Shown here: one piece after another, positions 34,087 to 42,661 of the stretch
Numbering within the stretch: the stretch's first letter is position 1
Layout of the letters: each line of letters starts with the position of its first letter
Assembly: GCF_000308875.1 (NCBI RefSeq)
Contig: NZ_BAGL01000063.1
Span: 62,001 to 126,000, forward strand
Origin: Nocardia transvalensis NBRC 15921
GTDB taxonomy: Bacteria; Actinomycetota; Actinomycetes; Mycobacteriales; Mycobacteriaceae
Direction: 5' to 3'
Length of the DNA: 64,000 nt
Notes under the pieces: model-generated
Told to the model about the DNA's origin: nothing
The model's input: the letters and a program-made list of their open reading frames with translations, nothing else
Database searches by the model: none
Made by a program: the position numbers and the translations under genes

Positions 34087-34158
34087 CTGGGGTACCAGGA
34101 CTCGAACCTAGAATGGCTGAACCAGAATCAGCTGTGTTGCCAATTACACCATACCCCA
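34087..34158 (-). tRNA. tRNA-Gln (anticodon CTG)
   Basis: 72 bases. Acceptor arms TGGGGTA/TACCCCA, anticodon stem GCTGA/TCAGC with loop TTCTGGT, and T-loop GGTTCGAGTCC on the minus strand. No CCA is encoded. Actinobacteria have no glutaminyl-tRNA synthetase: a non-discriminating GltX charges this tRNA with Glu and GatCAB amidates it, so its position just after gltX makes functional sense. Confidence 0.95.
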
Positions 34159-34272
34159 ATGACCTGGGCGTTCGGCCGTCTCCCTGGCGGGGAGAGGACC
34201 TCGTTCCGGGCCGAGAGAAAGGTTACCAGCCTCCTCCCGGAATTATACAAATCGGCTGGTCAGAGGCGGGTT

Positions 34273-34299
34273 CCGGCGCGACGGTGACCGTCGCGCCGG
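34273..34299 (-). terminator. Hairpin downstream of gltX
   Basis: CCGGCGCGACGG (34273-34284), loop TGA and the exact complement (34288-34299) form a 12-bp stem directly after the gltX stop. It would separate gltX from the two tRNA genes, although partial read-through could link them. Confidence 0.6.
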
Positions 34300-34306
34300 C
34301 CCTGGA

Positions 34307-35767
34307 CTACGCCGGCGCGGCCGCCCGCAGCCGCGCCATCGTGACCTCGCGCCCCAGCAACTCCAGCGACTCGTACAGCGGCGGGCTGATGTGCGATCCG
34401 GTCACCGCGACCCGCACCGGCGCGAACGCCTTACGCGGTTTCAGGCCCAGATCGTCCACCAGAGCCGTTTTGAGCGCATTCTCCAACTCCGCCGCCGACC
34501 AGTCGGAAACGCCGTCCAACGCCGCGATGGCGGCCCGCAACACCGGCGTCGCATCCGGACCGAGGTTCTTTTCCGCGGCGGCCGGGTCGACGGCGAACTC
34601 CGACTGCGGCACGAACAGGAACTTCAGCAGATCCCACGCATCGCCGAGCACGACGATCCGGGTCTGCACCAACTCGGCCGCGGTGGCGAATAGAGCCTCG
34701 TCCACTTCGGCGCCGATGTGACCGTGTCCGGTCAGGTACTCCCGCAACCGCGAGGCGAAATCCCCGGGCTCCAGCAAACGAATGTGCTCGGCGTTGATCG
34801 CGTCCGCCTTCTTCTGGTCGAAGCGGGCCGGATTCGAATTTACTTTCGATATATCGAAAGCCTCGACCATCTCCGACATGGAGAAGACGTCGCGGTCGTC
34901 GGCGAGGCTCCAACCGAGCAAAGCCAGGTAATTCAGCAAACCCTCAGGGATGAATCCCCGGTCGCGGTGGACGAACAGATTCGACTCGGGATCGCGCTTG
35001 GACAACTTCTTGTTGCCCTGCCCCATCACGAAGGGCAGATGACCGAACCGCGGCGTGAACTCCGCGACCCCGATCCGCTGCAATGCCTCGTACAACGCGA
35101 TCTGCCGCGGGGTGGACGAGAGAATGTCCTCGCCCCGCAACACGTGGGTGATCCGCATGGAGGCGTCGTCGACCGGATTCACCAGCGTGTACAGCGGGTC
35201 GCCGGTACCGCGGGTGAGCGCGAAATCCGGTACCGAGCCGGCCTTGAACGTGGTCTCGCCGCGCACCAGGTCGTCCCAGGAGAGGTCGTGATCGGGCATG
35301 CGCAGCCGGACCACGGCGCCGCGTCCCTCGGCCTTGAAGGCGGCGATCTGCTCCGGTGTCAGGTCGCGGTCGAAGTTGTCGTAGCCCAGCTTCGGATCGC
35401 GGCCCGCGGCCCGGTGACGGGCCTCGACTTCCTCTGGCGTGGAGAAGGATTCGTAGGCCTCCCCCGCCTCCAGCAAACGCCGGACGACGTCGAGATGCAG
35501 GTCCCGCCGCAGCGACTGGCGGTACGGCGCGTAGGGTCCGCCGACCTCCGGACCCTCGTCCCAGGTGAGGCCGAGCCAGCGCAGCGCGTCCAGCAGCGCG
35601 GCATAGGAATCCTCGGAATCGCGTGCGGCATCGGTGTCTTCGATGCGGAACACGAAGGTGCCGCCGTGGTGGCGAGCGTACGCCCAGTTGAACAGAGCCG
35701 TCCGGACGAGGCCGACGTGCGGCGTGCCGGTCGGCGACGGGCAGAAGCGTACCCGTACGTCAGACAT
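34307..35767 (-). CDS. gltX: Glutamyl-tRNA synthetase
   Basis: Class I synthetase charging tRNA-Glu, and in this phylum also mischarging tRNA-Gln. 486 residues. The HIGH-type motif is PSPTGTPHVGLVRTALFNWAYAR (residues 11-33), and the KMSKS-type motif is KKLSKRDPES. FRIEDTDAARDSEDSY and THVLRGEDILSSTPRQ are further signatures. The C-terminal anticodon-binding domain is complete. The FAH-family gene begins upstream, 14 bases from the gltX start, so the two are likely cotranscribed. Confidence 0.97.
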   Translation of the reverse strand: MSDVRVRFCPSPTGTPHVGLVRTALFNWAYARHHGGTFVFRIEDTDAARDSEDSYAALLDALRWLGLTWDEGPEVGGPYAPYRQSLRRDLHLDVVRRLLEAGEAYESFSTPEEVEARHRAAGRDPKLGYDNFDRDLTPEQIAAFKAEGRGAVVRLRMPDHDLSWDDLVRGETTFKAGSVPDFALTRGTGDPLYTLVNPVDDASMRITHVLRGEDILSSTPRQIALYEALQRIGVAEFTPRFGHLPFVMGQGNKKLSKRDPESNLFVHRDRGFIPEGLLNYLALLGWSLADDRDVFSMSEMVEAFDISKVNSNPARFDQKKADAINAEHIRLLEPGDFASRLREYLTGHGHIGAEVDEALFATAAELVQTRIVVLGDAWDLLKFLFVPQSEFAVDPAAAEKNLGPDATPVLRAAIAALDGVSDWSAAELENALKTALVDDLGLKPRKAFAPVRVAVTGSHISPPLYESLELLGREVTMARLRAAAPA

Positions 35768-35781
35768 GTTCCTTCTCTCGA

Positions 35782-36555
35782 TCAGCGTTTGGCGGCAACG
35801 GGATTGGTGAGGGTGCCGATGCCCTCGACCGTCACGGAGACGGTTTGCCCATCCTGGACCGGTCCTACACCTTCCGGTGTGCCGGTGAGGATTACGTCAC
35901 CCGGCAACAGCGTCATCACCGTGGTGACCCATTCGATCAGCTTCGGAATATCGTGCAGGAGAAGCGAAGTCCGGCTGCGCTGCTTGACCTCGCCGTCCAG
36001 CTCGGTGGTCAGTTCCAGATCGGCCGGGTCGAGTTCGGTCTCGATCCACGGCCCGAGCGGGCAGAAGGTGTCGTACCCCTTGCCGCGCGTCCACTGGCCG
36101 TCGTGGCGCTGCTGGTCGCGGGCGGTGACATCGTTGGCGACGGTGTAGCCCAGGATCACGTCGCGGGCGCGGGCGGCAGGTACATCCTTGCACGGACGGC
36201 CGATCACCACCGCCAGCTCGCCCTCATAGTCGACCTGAGACGAACTCGGCGGCAGCACGATTGGGACGTTCGGCCCGACGATGGCGGTATTGGGCTTGAG
36301 GAAGATGACCGGATCCTGCGGGGCCTCGCCGCCCATCTCCCGCGCGTGCGCGGCGTAGTTCTTGCCGACGCACACCACCTTGCTCGCGAGGATCGGCGCC
36401 AGCAGTCGCACATCGGCCAGCGGCCAGCTGCGGCCGGTGAACGTGGGGGTGCCGAACGGGTGTTCGGCGATCTCTCGGGCCACTCCGTCGGCACTCGATC
36501 CCTCGATACCGACGAACGCGACCCCATCGGGACTGGCAATTCGACCTAGGCGCAT
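35782..36555 (-). CDS. Fumarylacetoacetate hydrolase-family protein
   Basis: 257 residues. The FAH core is clear: VCVGKNYAAHAREMG, PVIFLKPNTAIVGPN, the metal-binding glutamates in VDYEGELAVVIGRPCKDVPA, YTVANDVTARDQQ, and TGTPEGVGPVQDGQTVSVTVEGIG. Members cleave or decarboxylate beta-dicarbonyl acids (for example 2-hydroxyhepta-2,4-diene-1,7-dioate isomerase, acylpyruvase), using Mg. The homologue lies next to gltX in mycobacteria as well, where its role is unassigned. The substrate cannot be read from sequence. Confidence 0.9.
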   Translation of the reverse strand: MRLGRIASPDGVAFVGIEGSSADGVAREIAEHPFGTPTFTGRSWPLADVRLLAPILASKVVCVGKNYAAHAREMGGEAPQDPVIFLKPNTAIVGPNVPIVLPPSSSQVDYEGELAVVIGRPCKDVPAARARDVILGYTVANDVTARDQQRHDGQWTRGKGYDTFCPLGPWIETELDPADLELTTELDGEVKQRSRTSLLLHDIPKLIEWVTTVMTLLPGDVILTGTPEGVGPVQDGQTVSVTVEGIGTLTNPVAAKR

Positions 36556-36686
36556 GGCTCGACAGTCTATCCACCGCGTGGTATGTGCCCGACCGGGTGG
36601 TCTGCACAGCGACCGGATTCCACCGATACGCGGCAGGGGGCGGCGCGCGAGGGGCGCACGCAGGGTGTACCGTGAGGCTCGTGTTC

Positions 36687-36703
36687 ACAGAGTAGGACTC
36701 TGT
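36687..36703. promoter_or_regulatory. Putative operator upstream of the MFS gene
   Basis: ACAGAGTAGGACTCTGT is a 7-bp inverted repeat with a 3-base spacer in the divergent gap between the FAH-family gene and the MFS gene, 30 bases before the MFS start. It has the size of a GntR- or MarR-type site. No regulator gene is adjacent. Confidence 0.45.
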
Positions 36704-36733
36704 TCCCAATATATGAGATTTCGAGGTGAGGGT

Positions 36734-37918
36734 ATGGCTACCGTGACGCCGATGTACGCGACCCGGCGGTGGATCATGCTCGCCCTCGGGGTCTTCGCCC
36801 AGAGCTCGAGCGCGGTCATCGTGCACGGCACGCCGTTCCTGCTGCCCGCGCTGACCGATCGCGGAATGCCTTTGGCGACAGCCGGTCTGCTGGTGGCCAT
36901 GCCGACGGTCGGCCTGGTGTGCACCCTGATCGCGTGGGGGTACGCCGTGGACCGGATCGGCGAGCGGGCGGTGCTGGTGGCCGGGCCGGTGGTGATGTTC
37001 GTCGCGGGGATCGCGGCGGCCATGGTCACGAATTACGCGGCGCTCGGGATACTGCTGTTCCTGGCGGGCCTGGGCGCCGGGTCCACGAACGGGGCCAGCG
37101 GGCGCGTGATCGTCGGCTGGTTCCCGCCGGATCAGCGCGGGCTGGCGATGGGCATCCGGCAGAGCGCGCAGCCGCTGGGCGTCGGTATCGCGGCGCTGAC
37201 GATCCCGCCGATCGCTGCGGCACACGGGTTTTCCACCGCGATCCTGGTTCCGGCGATCATGGCCGGGGTGGCCGCGATCGGCTGTGCGTTCGGGATCGTC
37301 GATCCGCCGCGCCCGGCGGTCTCGGGCGACGCGCACCCGGTCAACCCGTATCGCGGGGATTCGACGCTGTGGCGCATCCACTCGGTCTCGGTGCTGCTGG
37401 TGATCCCGCAGGCCACGGTCTGGACCTTCGCGCTGCTGTGGCTGCACCGCGACGTCGGGATGTCACTGGCGGTGGCGGGCGTCCTGGTGACCGGCACCCA
37501 GCTGCTGGGCGCCGCAGGCCGCATCGGCGCCGGCATCTGGTCGGACCGGGTCGGCAGCCGTCTGCGCCCGCTGCGCACGGTGGCCGTCGCGGCGGCGATC
37601 TCCATGGGCGCCTTGGCGATCGCGTCCTGGGCGCACTGGTGGTGGGCGGCGATTCCGATCCTGGTGGCCGCCTCGGTCATCACCGTCGCCGACAACGGCC
37701 TGGCCTTCACCGCCGTCGCCGAGATCGCGGGCCCCTACTGGAGCGGCCGCGGCCTCGGCATCCAGAACACCGGCCAGAACCTGGCCTCCGCCGCCATCGC
37801 CCCGCTCTTCGGCGCCCTCATCACCGCCTCCGGCTTCTCCGCCGCCTACGCGGTGGCCGCCGTAATCGCCACCGCCGCAATCCCCTTGGTCCCCCTCACC
37901 CACCGCTCCCCTGCCTGA
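36734..37918 (+). CDS. MFS transporter
   Basis: 394 residues with twelve hydrophobic segments. The loop 2-3 motif GYAVDRIGERAVLVAG and the conserved GSTNGASGRVIVGWFPPDQRGLAMGIRQSAQPLG segment are typical of the NNP/oxalate-formate-like and cyanate-transporter-like branches of the superfamily. ATG 36734 follows GAGG at 36723. It is the positional homologue of Rv2994 in M. tuberculosis. The substrate is unknown. It converges on leuB. Confidence 0.87.
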   Translation: MATVTPMYATRRWIMLALGVFAQSSSAVIVHGTPFLLPALTDRGMPLATAGLLVAMPTVGLVCTLIAWGYAVDRIGERAVLVAGPVVMFVAGIAAAMVTNYAALGILLFLAGLGAGSTNGASGRVIVGWFPPDQRGLAMGIRQSAQPLGVGIAALTIPPIAAAHGFSTAILVPAIMAGVAAIGCAFGIVDPPRPAVSGDAHPVNPYRGDSTLWRIHSVSVLLVIPQATVWTFALLWLHRDVGMSLAVAGVLVTGTQLLGAAGRIGAGIWSDRVGSRLRPLRTVAVAAAISMGALAIASWAHWWWAAIPILVAASVITVADNGLAFTAVAEIAGPYWSGRGLGIQNTGQNLASAAIAPLFGALITASGFSAAYAVAAVIATAAIPLVPLTHRSPA

Positions 37919-37930
37919 CCCACTTCCCGC

Positions 37931-37950
37931 AAGCCCCGGGTGCGGGGCTT
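37931..37950. terminator. Short bidirectional hairpin between MFS gene and leuB
   Basis: AAGCCCC (37931-37937) and GGGGCTT (37944-37950) pair around a 6-base loop in the 40-bp gap between two convergent genes. The stem is short but GC-rich. Confidence 0.5.
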
Positions 37951-37958
37951 CGGGGTGG

Positions 37959-38966
37959 TCAGACGGCGGCGGCTATGCGGTCGCCGATGTCGACGGTGGA
38001 GGCGGGGGCCGTGCGGGAGGCGAGGTCCTTGGCGACGGCGGACTCGATGCGGGACGCCTCGTCGGTCTTGCCGAGGTGGGTGAGCAGCAGGGAGACCGAG
38101 AGGATGGCGGCGGTCGGGTCGGCCTTGGACTGGCCGGCGATATCGGGGGCGCTGCCGTGGACGGGCTCGAACATGCTCGGGTTGACGCCCGACGCGTCGA
38201 TATTGCCGGAGGCGGCCAGGCCGATTCCGCCGGAGACCGCGGCGGCCAGGTCGGTGATGATGTCGCCGAACAGGTTGTCGGTGACGATCACGTCGAAGCG
38301 GCCCGGATCGTTGACCATGTGGATGGTGGCGGCGTCGATGTGCTGGTAGGCGACCTCGACGTCCGGATACTCCGCGCCGACCTCGGTCACCGTCCGCTGC
38401 CACAGCGAGCCGGCGAAGCCGAGCACGTTGGTCTTGTGCACCAGCGTCAGGTGCTTGCGCCGCGCCTGGGCCTTGTCGAAGGCGTAGCGGACCACGCGCT
38501 CGATGCCGAAGCGGGTGTTGGTGCTGACCTCGGTGGCGACCTCGTGCGGGGTGCCGACGCGGATCGCGCCGCCGGTGCCCGTGTACGGGCCCTCGGTGCC
38601 CTCACGCACCACGACGAAGTCGATATCCGGATTGCCGGACAGCGGGCTGGTCACGCCCGGGTACAGGCGCGAGGGCCGCAGGTTCACGTGGTGGTCGAGC
38701 GCGAAGCGGGTGTGCAGCAGCAGGCCCCGCTCCAGCAGGCCGCTCGGCACCGACGGATCGCCGATCGCGCCCAGCAGGATGGCGTCGTGCTGCTTCAGTT
38801 CGGGCAGCACCGAATCCGGCAGCACCTCCCCGGTCGCGTGGTACCGCTTGGCGCCCAGGTCGTAGTGGGTCCGCTCGACACCGGGCACGACCACGTCGAG
38901 CACCTTCAGCGCCTCGGCGATGACCTCGGGCCCGATTCCGTCACCGGGGATGACAGCCAGCTTCAT
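37959..38966 (-). CDS. leuB: 3-isopropylmalate dehydrogenase
   Basis: NAD-dependent oxidative decarboxylation of 3-isopropylmalate, the third step of leucine synthesis. 335 residues from ATG 38966 (MKLAVIPGDGIGPEV). REGTEGPYTG, VHKTNVL, the metal-binding aspartates in VTDNLFGDIITDLAA, and FEPVHGSAPDIAGQSKADP are conserved. The open frame extends to 39035 but without family residues. It lies downstream of serA with a 249-bp gap that contains a hairpin, so it probably has its own promoter. Confidence 0.97.
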   Translation of the reverse strand: MKLAVIPGDGIGPEVIAEALKVLDVVVPGVERTHYDLGAKRYHATGEVLPDSVLPELKQHDAILLGAIGDPSVPSGLLERGLLLHTRFALDHHVNLRPSRLYPGVTSPLSGNPDIDFVVVREGTEGPYTGTGGAIRVGTPHEVATEVSTNTRFGIERVVRYAFDKAQARRKHLTLVHKTNVLGFAGSLWQRTVTEVGAEYPDVEVAYQHIDAATIHMVNDPGRFDVIVTDNLFGDIITDLAAAVSGGIGLAASGNIDASGVNPSMFEPVHGSAPDIAGQSKADPTAAILSVSLLLTHLGKTDEASRIESAVAKDLASRTAPASTVDIGDRIAAAV

Positions 38967-39158
38967 AGACAAGTGCTCCGTTCGTTCGTCGGCCAGGCGT
39001 GCGCGGTCTCGCGGGAACTCGCGGCGACGGCACACGCGCGTCGACGTGGCCGGTTCGCAGGCACGGCCACCCTATCCGGTGCTACGGAAACCCTTGCGAC
39101 CAGGGCAACCTCGTCTCGCATAGTGGAATTCCATACCCCGGACCGGTCCGGAAAAGCC

Positions 39159-39193
39159 GTGCGCGCGAACCCCGCATCGGGATTCGCGCGCAC
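39159..39193 (-). terminator. Terminator of serA
   Basis: GTGCGCGCGAA (39159-39169) and its exact complement (39183-39193) form an 11-bp stem with a 13-base loop, 23 bases after the serA stop. No T-tract. Confidence 0.6.
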
Positions 39194-39215
39194 CGAGCCG
39201 TTGATCCGAGCCGGC

Positions 39216-40814
39216 TCAGCTCAGGTCGACCTGGGCCACCTTGGCGGCGCCCACGGCCTCGGCGATCGACGTCTGGACGTCGGCCGGGACTTCCTGGTTG
39301 ATACGTAGAACCACGGTCGCGCCCTCCTGATCGACATCCTGGCTCAGCTGCGCGGCCTGGATGTCGATGCCGGCCTCGCCGAGCTTGGTGCCGATCCGGC
39401 CCAGGGCGCCGGGGCGGTCGTCGTAGTTCAGCACGGCCAGGTTCAGGCCCTCGGCGCGCATGTCGTAGTTGCGGCCGTTGATGTTGACGATCTTCTGCAC
39501 CTGGTGCGGCTCGGTCAGGGTGCCCGCGACATTGAGCGTGCGGCCGTCGCCGAACACCGCGCGCACATCGACGAGGCTGCGGTGCGAGGGGCTCTCGGAC
39601 ACGGTGCTGACCGACGCCTCGATGCCGCGGTCCTGCGCCATCTGCGGCGCGTTCACGAACGTGACCGGATCCTCGACCAGCGCCGAGAAGATGCCCCGCA
39701 GCGCCGAGAGTTCCAGCACCGCAACATCTTCCGAGGACAGCTCGCCGCGCACCTGCACGTCCAGGCTGACCGGCAGCTCGTCGGCCAGCGCACCGAGCAG
39801 CACGCCCTGCTTGCGCACGATCTCCAGCCACGGGGCGACCTCCTCGCCCACCGCGCCGCCGGTCACGTTCACCGCGCCCGGCACGAATTCGCCTGCCAGC
39901 GCGAGCAATACGGACTTGGCGACATCGGTGCCGGCCCGGTCCTGCGCCTCCGACGTCGACGCGCCGAGGTGGGGGGTCACGACGACCTGGGGCAGCTCGA
40001 ACAGCGGGCTGTCGGTGCAGGGCTCGGTCTCGTAGACGTCGATACCGGCGCCGCGCACGTGGCCGGAGGTGATGGCGTCGGCGAGGGCCTGCTCGTCGAC
40101 CAGCCCGCCGCGGGCGGCGTTGACGATGATGACGCCCGGCTTGGTCAGCGCCAGCTTCTCCTTGGAGAGCAGCCCCTTGGTCTCCGGCGTCTTGGGCAGG
40201 TGCACGGAGATGAAGTCGGCGCGCGCCAGCAGCTCGTCCAGCGTCGCCAGCTCGATGCCCAGCTGCGCCGCGCGCGCGGGCGAGACGTAGGGGTCATACG
40301 CGATGATCTTGGTCTCGAAGGCGGCGAGGCGGGCGGCGAACAGCTGGCCGATGCGGCCCAGGCCGACGACGCCGACGGTCTTGCCGAAGATCTCGACGCC
40401 GTTGAACTTGCTGCGCTTCCAGGTGTGCTCGCGCAGGGTGGCGTCGGCGGCCGGGATCTGGCGCGCGGCCGAGAGCAGCAGGGTGACGGCGTGCTCGGCG
40501 GCGGTGTGGATGTTCGAGGTCGGGGCGTTGACGACCATGACGCCGCGTTCGGTGGCCGCGGGCACGTCGACGTTGTCCAGGCCGACGCCGGCGCGGGCGA
40601 CGATCTTCAGCCGCTTGCCGGCCTCGAGCACCTCGGCGTCGACGGTGGTGGCCGAGCGCACCAGGATGGCGTCGGCGTCGGGCACGGCGGCCAGCAACTC
40701 GGGTCGGTTCGGGCCGTCGACCCAGCGAACCTCGACACCGTCACCGAGCGCATCGACGGTCGACTGGGCGAGCTTGTCGGCGATCAGAACAACAGGACGG
40801 CCATGTTGGCTCAC
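39216..40814 (-). CDS. serA: D-3-phosphoglycerate dehydrogenase, long form
   Basis: Oxidises 3-phosphoglycerate to 3-phosphohydroxypyruvate, the entry to serine synthesis. 532 residues, the actinobacterial type with an extra regulatory domain. The NAD-binding GLGRIGQLFAARL, VNAARGGLVDEQAL and the catalytic histidine region TPHLGASTSEAQDRAG lie in the first 310 residues. An intervening (ASB) domain spans about 320-450, and a C-terminal ACT domain (VLNYDDRPGALGRIGTKLGEAGIDI) senses serine. It is the last gene of the mycobacteria-like block; the ilv genes that follow in mycobacteria are not seen here. Confidence 0.97.
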   Translation of the reverse strand: MSQHGRPVVLIADKLAQSTVDALGDGVEVRWVDGPNRPELLAAVPDADAILVRSATTVDAEVLEAGKRLKIVARAGVGLDNVDVPAATERGVMVVNAPTSNIHTAAEHAVTLLLSAARQIPAADATLREHTWKRSKFNGVEIFGKTVGVVGLGRIGQLFAARLAAFETKIIAYDPYVSPARAAQLGIELATLDELLARADFISVHLPKTPETKGLLSKEKLALTKPGVIIVNAARGGLVDEQALADAITSGHVRGAGIDVYETEPCTDSPLFELPQVVVTPHLGASTSEAQDRAGTDVAKSVLLALAGEFVPGAVNVTGGAVGEEVAPWLEIVRKQGVLLGALADELPVSLDVQVRGELSSEDVAVLELSALRGIFSALVEDPVTFVNAPQMAQDRGIEASVSTVSESPSHRSLVDVRAVFGDGRTLNVAGTLTEPHQVQKIVNINGRNYDMRAEGLNLAVLNYDDRPGALGRIGTKLGEAGIDIQAAQLSQDVDQEGATVVLRINQEVPADVQTSIAEAVGAAKVAQVDLS

Positions 40815-40960
40815 TGTGGGGCACTCCTGGGAATGAGGTTCGGCAATTTATCGCCGCCCAGCTTAATGGGCATCGTTCGGCATGCGAGTGCCGCCCGGCA
40901 GGCAGGTGCCCTCAGAGTGATCCGGCGCACGGAGCGAGGCTCCCCCACCCCGGACGCACG

Positions 40961-40992
40961 AGAGCCCCGCACCATCGTCGGTGCGGGGCTCT
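40961..40992 (-). terminator. Terminator of the first cold-shock gene
   Basis: AGAGCCCCGCAC (40961-40972) and its exact complement (40981-40992) form a 12-bp stem with an 8-base loop, 15 bases beyond the cold-shock gene stop. Confidence 0.7.
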
Positions 40993-41007
40993 CGGCAAGT
41001 TCGCGAA

Positions 41008-41211
41008 TCAGATGACGCGGACGCCCTGGGCCTGCGGACCCTTCTGGCCCTGGCCGATCTCGAACTCCACGCGCTGACCTTCGTCGAGGGACCGGAAGCC
41101 CGATCCGGAGACAGCCGAGTAGTGCACGAACACGTCGGGGCCCCCATCATCCTGCGCGATGAACCCGAAGCCCTTCTCGCTGTTGAACCACTTCACTACG
41201 CCTTGCGCCAT
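41008..41211 (-). CDS. Cold-shock protein, CspA family
   Basis: 67 residues from ATG 41211. A single cold-shock domain: GVVKWFNSEKGFGFI is RNP1 and DVFVHYS is RNP2. It binds single-stranded RNA/DNA as a chaperone or antiterminator. RFDEGQRVEFEIGQG-type beta5 is conserved. A long upstream region (to about 41440) without genes may be the structured 5' leader common in csp genes. It is a different paralogue from the copy at 41769; the RNP2 histidine is present here. Confidence 0.95.
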   Translation of the reverse strand: MAQGVVKWFNSEKGFGFIAQDDGGPDVFVHYSAVSGSGFRSLDEGQRVEFEIGQGQKGPQAQGVRVI

Positions 41212-41512
41212 TTCATACCTTCTGTGTTGACGAGCCGGGCCGACCAACCATACGGCGGGCCCGTTCTCAACAGTCCACACTGCCATGCCTCGATACATGC
41301 CCGCCACCAGGAACCTTGTCGGGGCGGGTTTGCGGCGAATCAGCCCGATTTACCCGCTACCCCAGCTGCCCTGCGACGTTATCGCGCCGTGATAGGCGAC
41401 CGCGCGGTATCACGACCGTCGATCACACACCACCCGCATAAAATGGCTCGGCCTCGGACACCTCATGTCCGAGGCCGAGCCCAAGGTCGATCGTCACGAC
41501 CATCATACGAGG
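41212..41512. other. Leader/promoter region of the first csp gene
   Basis: About 300 bases. The right end holds the terminator of the small peptide gene at 41445-41481. The rest is presumably the csp promoter and 5' leader. I see no supported coding sequence. Confidence 0.4.
41445..41481 (-). terminator. Terminator of the small peptide gene
   Basis: GGCTCGGCCTCGGACA (41445-41460), loop CCTCA, and the exact complement (41466-41481) form a perfect 16-bp stem, the strongest hairpin in the window. It lies 32 bases after the stop of the 38-codon gene, which supports that gene as a real independent transcript. Confidence 0.85.
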
Positions 41513-41629
41513 TCAGCCCCCGAAGGAACCGGTCCACAGGGTGTCGACCAGGCCGTGGAAGGCCGCGCCGAAGGTGCTCCACAGGCCGTTCAGGGCGGCG
41601 CTACCGGTATCGATGATGACGGGGATCAT
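41513..41629 (-). CDS. 38-residue amphipathic peptide
   Basis: Too short for usual gene finding. ATG 41629 has AAGGAG 8 bases upstream, the stop is TGA at 41513-41515, and a perfect 16-bp terminator stem follows. The peptide starts MIPVIIDTGSAALNGLW and ends LWTGSFGG. It has no signal peptide, no cysteine, two tryptophans and alternating hydrophobic/small residues that would make an amphipathic helix of about 25 residues. In size and lack of signal it recalls the channel-forming PorA/PorH peptides of Corynebacterium, which are also short, unprocessed and tryptophan- or phenylalanine-bearing, but I see no sequence identity. It sits between two csp genes on the same strand. Function unknown. 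Confidence 0.7.
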   Translation of the reverse strand: MIPVIIDTGSAALNGLWSTFGAAFHGLVDTLWTGSFGG

Positions 41630-41768
41630 TAATGTTTCTCCTTTTACGAATCCCAGCTCAGCTGGCTGTCAACCCGTATATCCACCGAACATAAACAGCC
41701 GTTATCCAGATTTGCTGAAAAGTGACCCGCGCAACAGCAATGCGAAAATGTGCGCCAGGACACAGGGG

Positions 41769-41975
41769 TCAGCGCAGGATCTGCACGCCCCGGGCCTCCG
41801 GCCCCGCCTTGGCCCGGCGAATGTCGAACCGGACCCGCTGGCCCTCCTCGAGGGATCGGAAACCCGAGCCCTCGACCTCGGTGTAGTCGACGAAGACGTC
41901 CGGGCCGCCGTCGTCGGCGGTGATGAAACCGAAGCCCTTCTTACTGTCGAACCATTTGACCGTGCCGTGCGCCAT
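41769..41975 (-). CDS. Cold-shock protein, second copy
   Basis: 68 residues from ATG 41975. RNP1 is GTVKWFDSKKGFGFI, and RNP2 is DVFVDYT, where aspartate replaces the usual histidine (DVFVHYS/T). The loop RRAKAGPEARGVQI is more basic than in the first copy. It is therefore an unusual csp paralogue, perhaps with changed nucleic-acid preference. The two csp genes are in the same direction with the peptide gene between, each with its own 5' region, which suggests an old tandem duplication. Confidence 0.93.
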   Translation of the reverse strand: MAHGTVKWFDSKKGFGFITADDGGPDVFVDYTEVEGSGFRSLEEGQRVRFDIRRAKAGPEARGVQILR

Positions 41976-42104
41976 CCCTCATACCTTCTCGCCCAGGAGC
42001 GCGCAGGCGGCGGCGGTCGCCTTCTCCCCTACGAGCCACGCAGACGATAACGACGCGATCGGCGGCAGTCCAGGCGGCCCCGGCGCGGCGTCGGCGGTTC
42101 GCGG

Positions 42105-42596
42105 TCAGTCCCGCGCCAGGGCCTGTTCGTAGGCGGCGCGCAATCGCTCGGACGGCGCCGGTCCGGAGCCCGCCGGGCGCGGGATTCCGAGGTGCCGTTC
42201 CCGCAGCTCGTCCATGAATTCCTCCCACAGCGGCGGGCCGCCCTCCTCGAGCAGCTCCGCGCGCACCCGCAGCCGCCGGGTGGTGGGCCGGTGCCGCAAT
42301 CCCCAGCTGCCCAGCTGCGCGAGCACAGGCACCAGCTGGATGGCGGGCTCGGTCAGCCGGTACTCCGCCTTCTGTCCCGGACGCGCGTCCTCCCGGCTGA
42401 GCAGACCGGCCGCGACCAGGCGCTTCAACCGGTCGGAGAGGATATTGGAGGCGATCCCCTCCTCGGAGCCGGCCAGCAGTTCCCGGAAGTACCGCCGATC
42501 GCCGAATATCACGTCGCGCAGCACCAGCAATGTCCACCGATCGCCGATCACCTCGATGGTGGCGTTGATCGGGCACCCCGAACGCGCCTCCACCAT
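42105..42596 (-). CDS. HxlR-family transcriptional regulator
   Basis: 163 residues. It starts with the cysteine-bearing RSGCPINATIEVIGDRWTLLVLRDVIFGDRRYF that defines the HxlR winged-helix family, and continues with ILSDRLKRLVAAGLLSRE. Members sense aldehydes, quinones or redox signals, often through that N-terminal cysteine. It is 65 bases downstream of iolD on the same strand and could be the last gene of the inositol operon or an independent unit. Its target is unknown. Confidence 0.9.
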   Translation of the reverse strand: MVEARSGCPINATIEVIGDRWTLLVLRDVIFGDRRYFRELLAGSEEGIASNILSDRLKRLVAAGLLSREDARPGQKAEYRLTEPAIQLVPVLAQLGSWGLRHRPTTRRLRVRAELLEEGGPPLWEEFMDELRERHLGIPRPAGSGPAPSERLRAAYEQALARD

Positions 42597-42661
42597 CGCT
42601 CACCTCCTGCGGCCGACCGCTTGCACAACACAACCACTCGGCTCAGGGTACCGCGTCCCGA

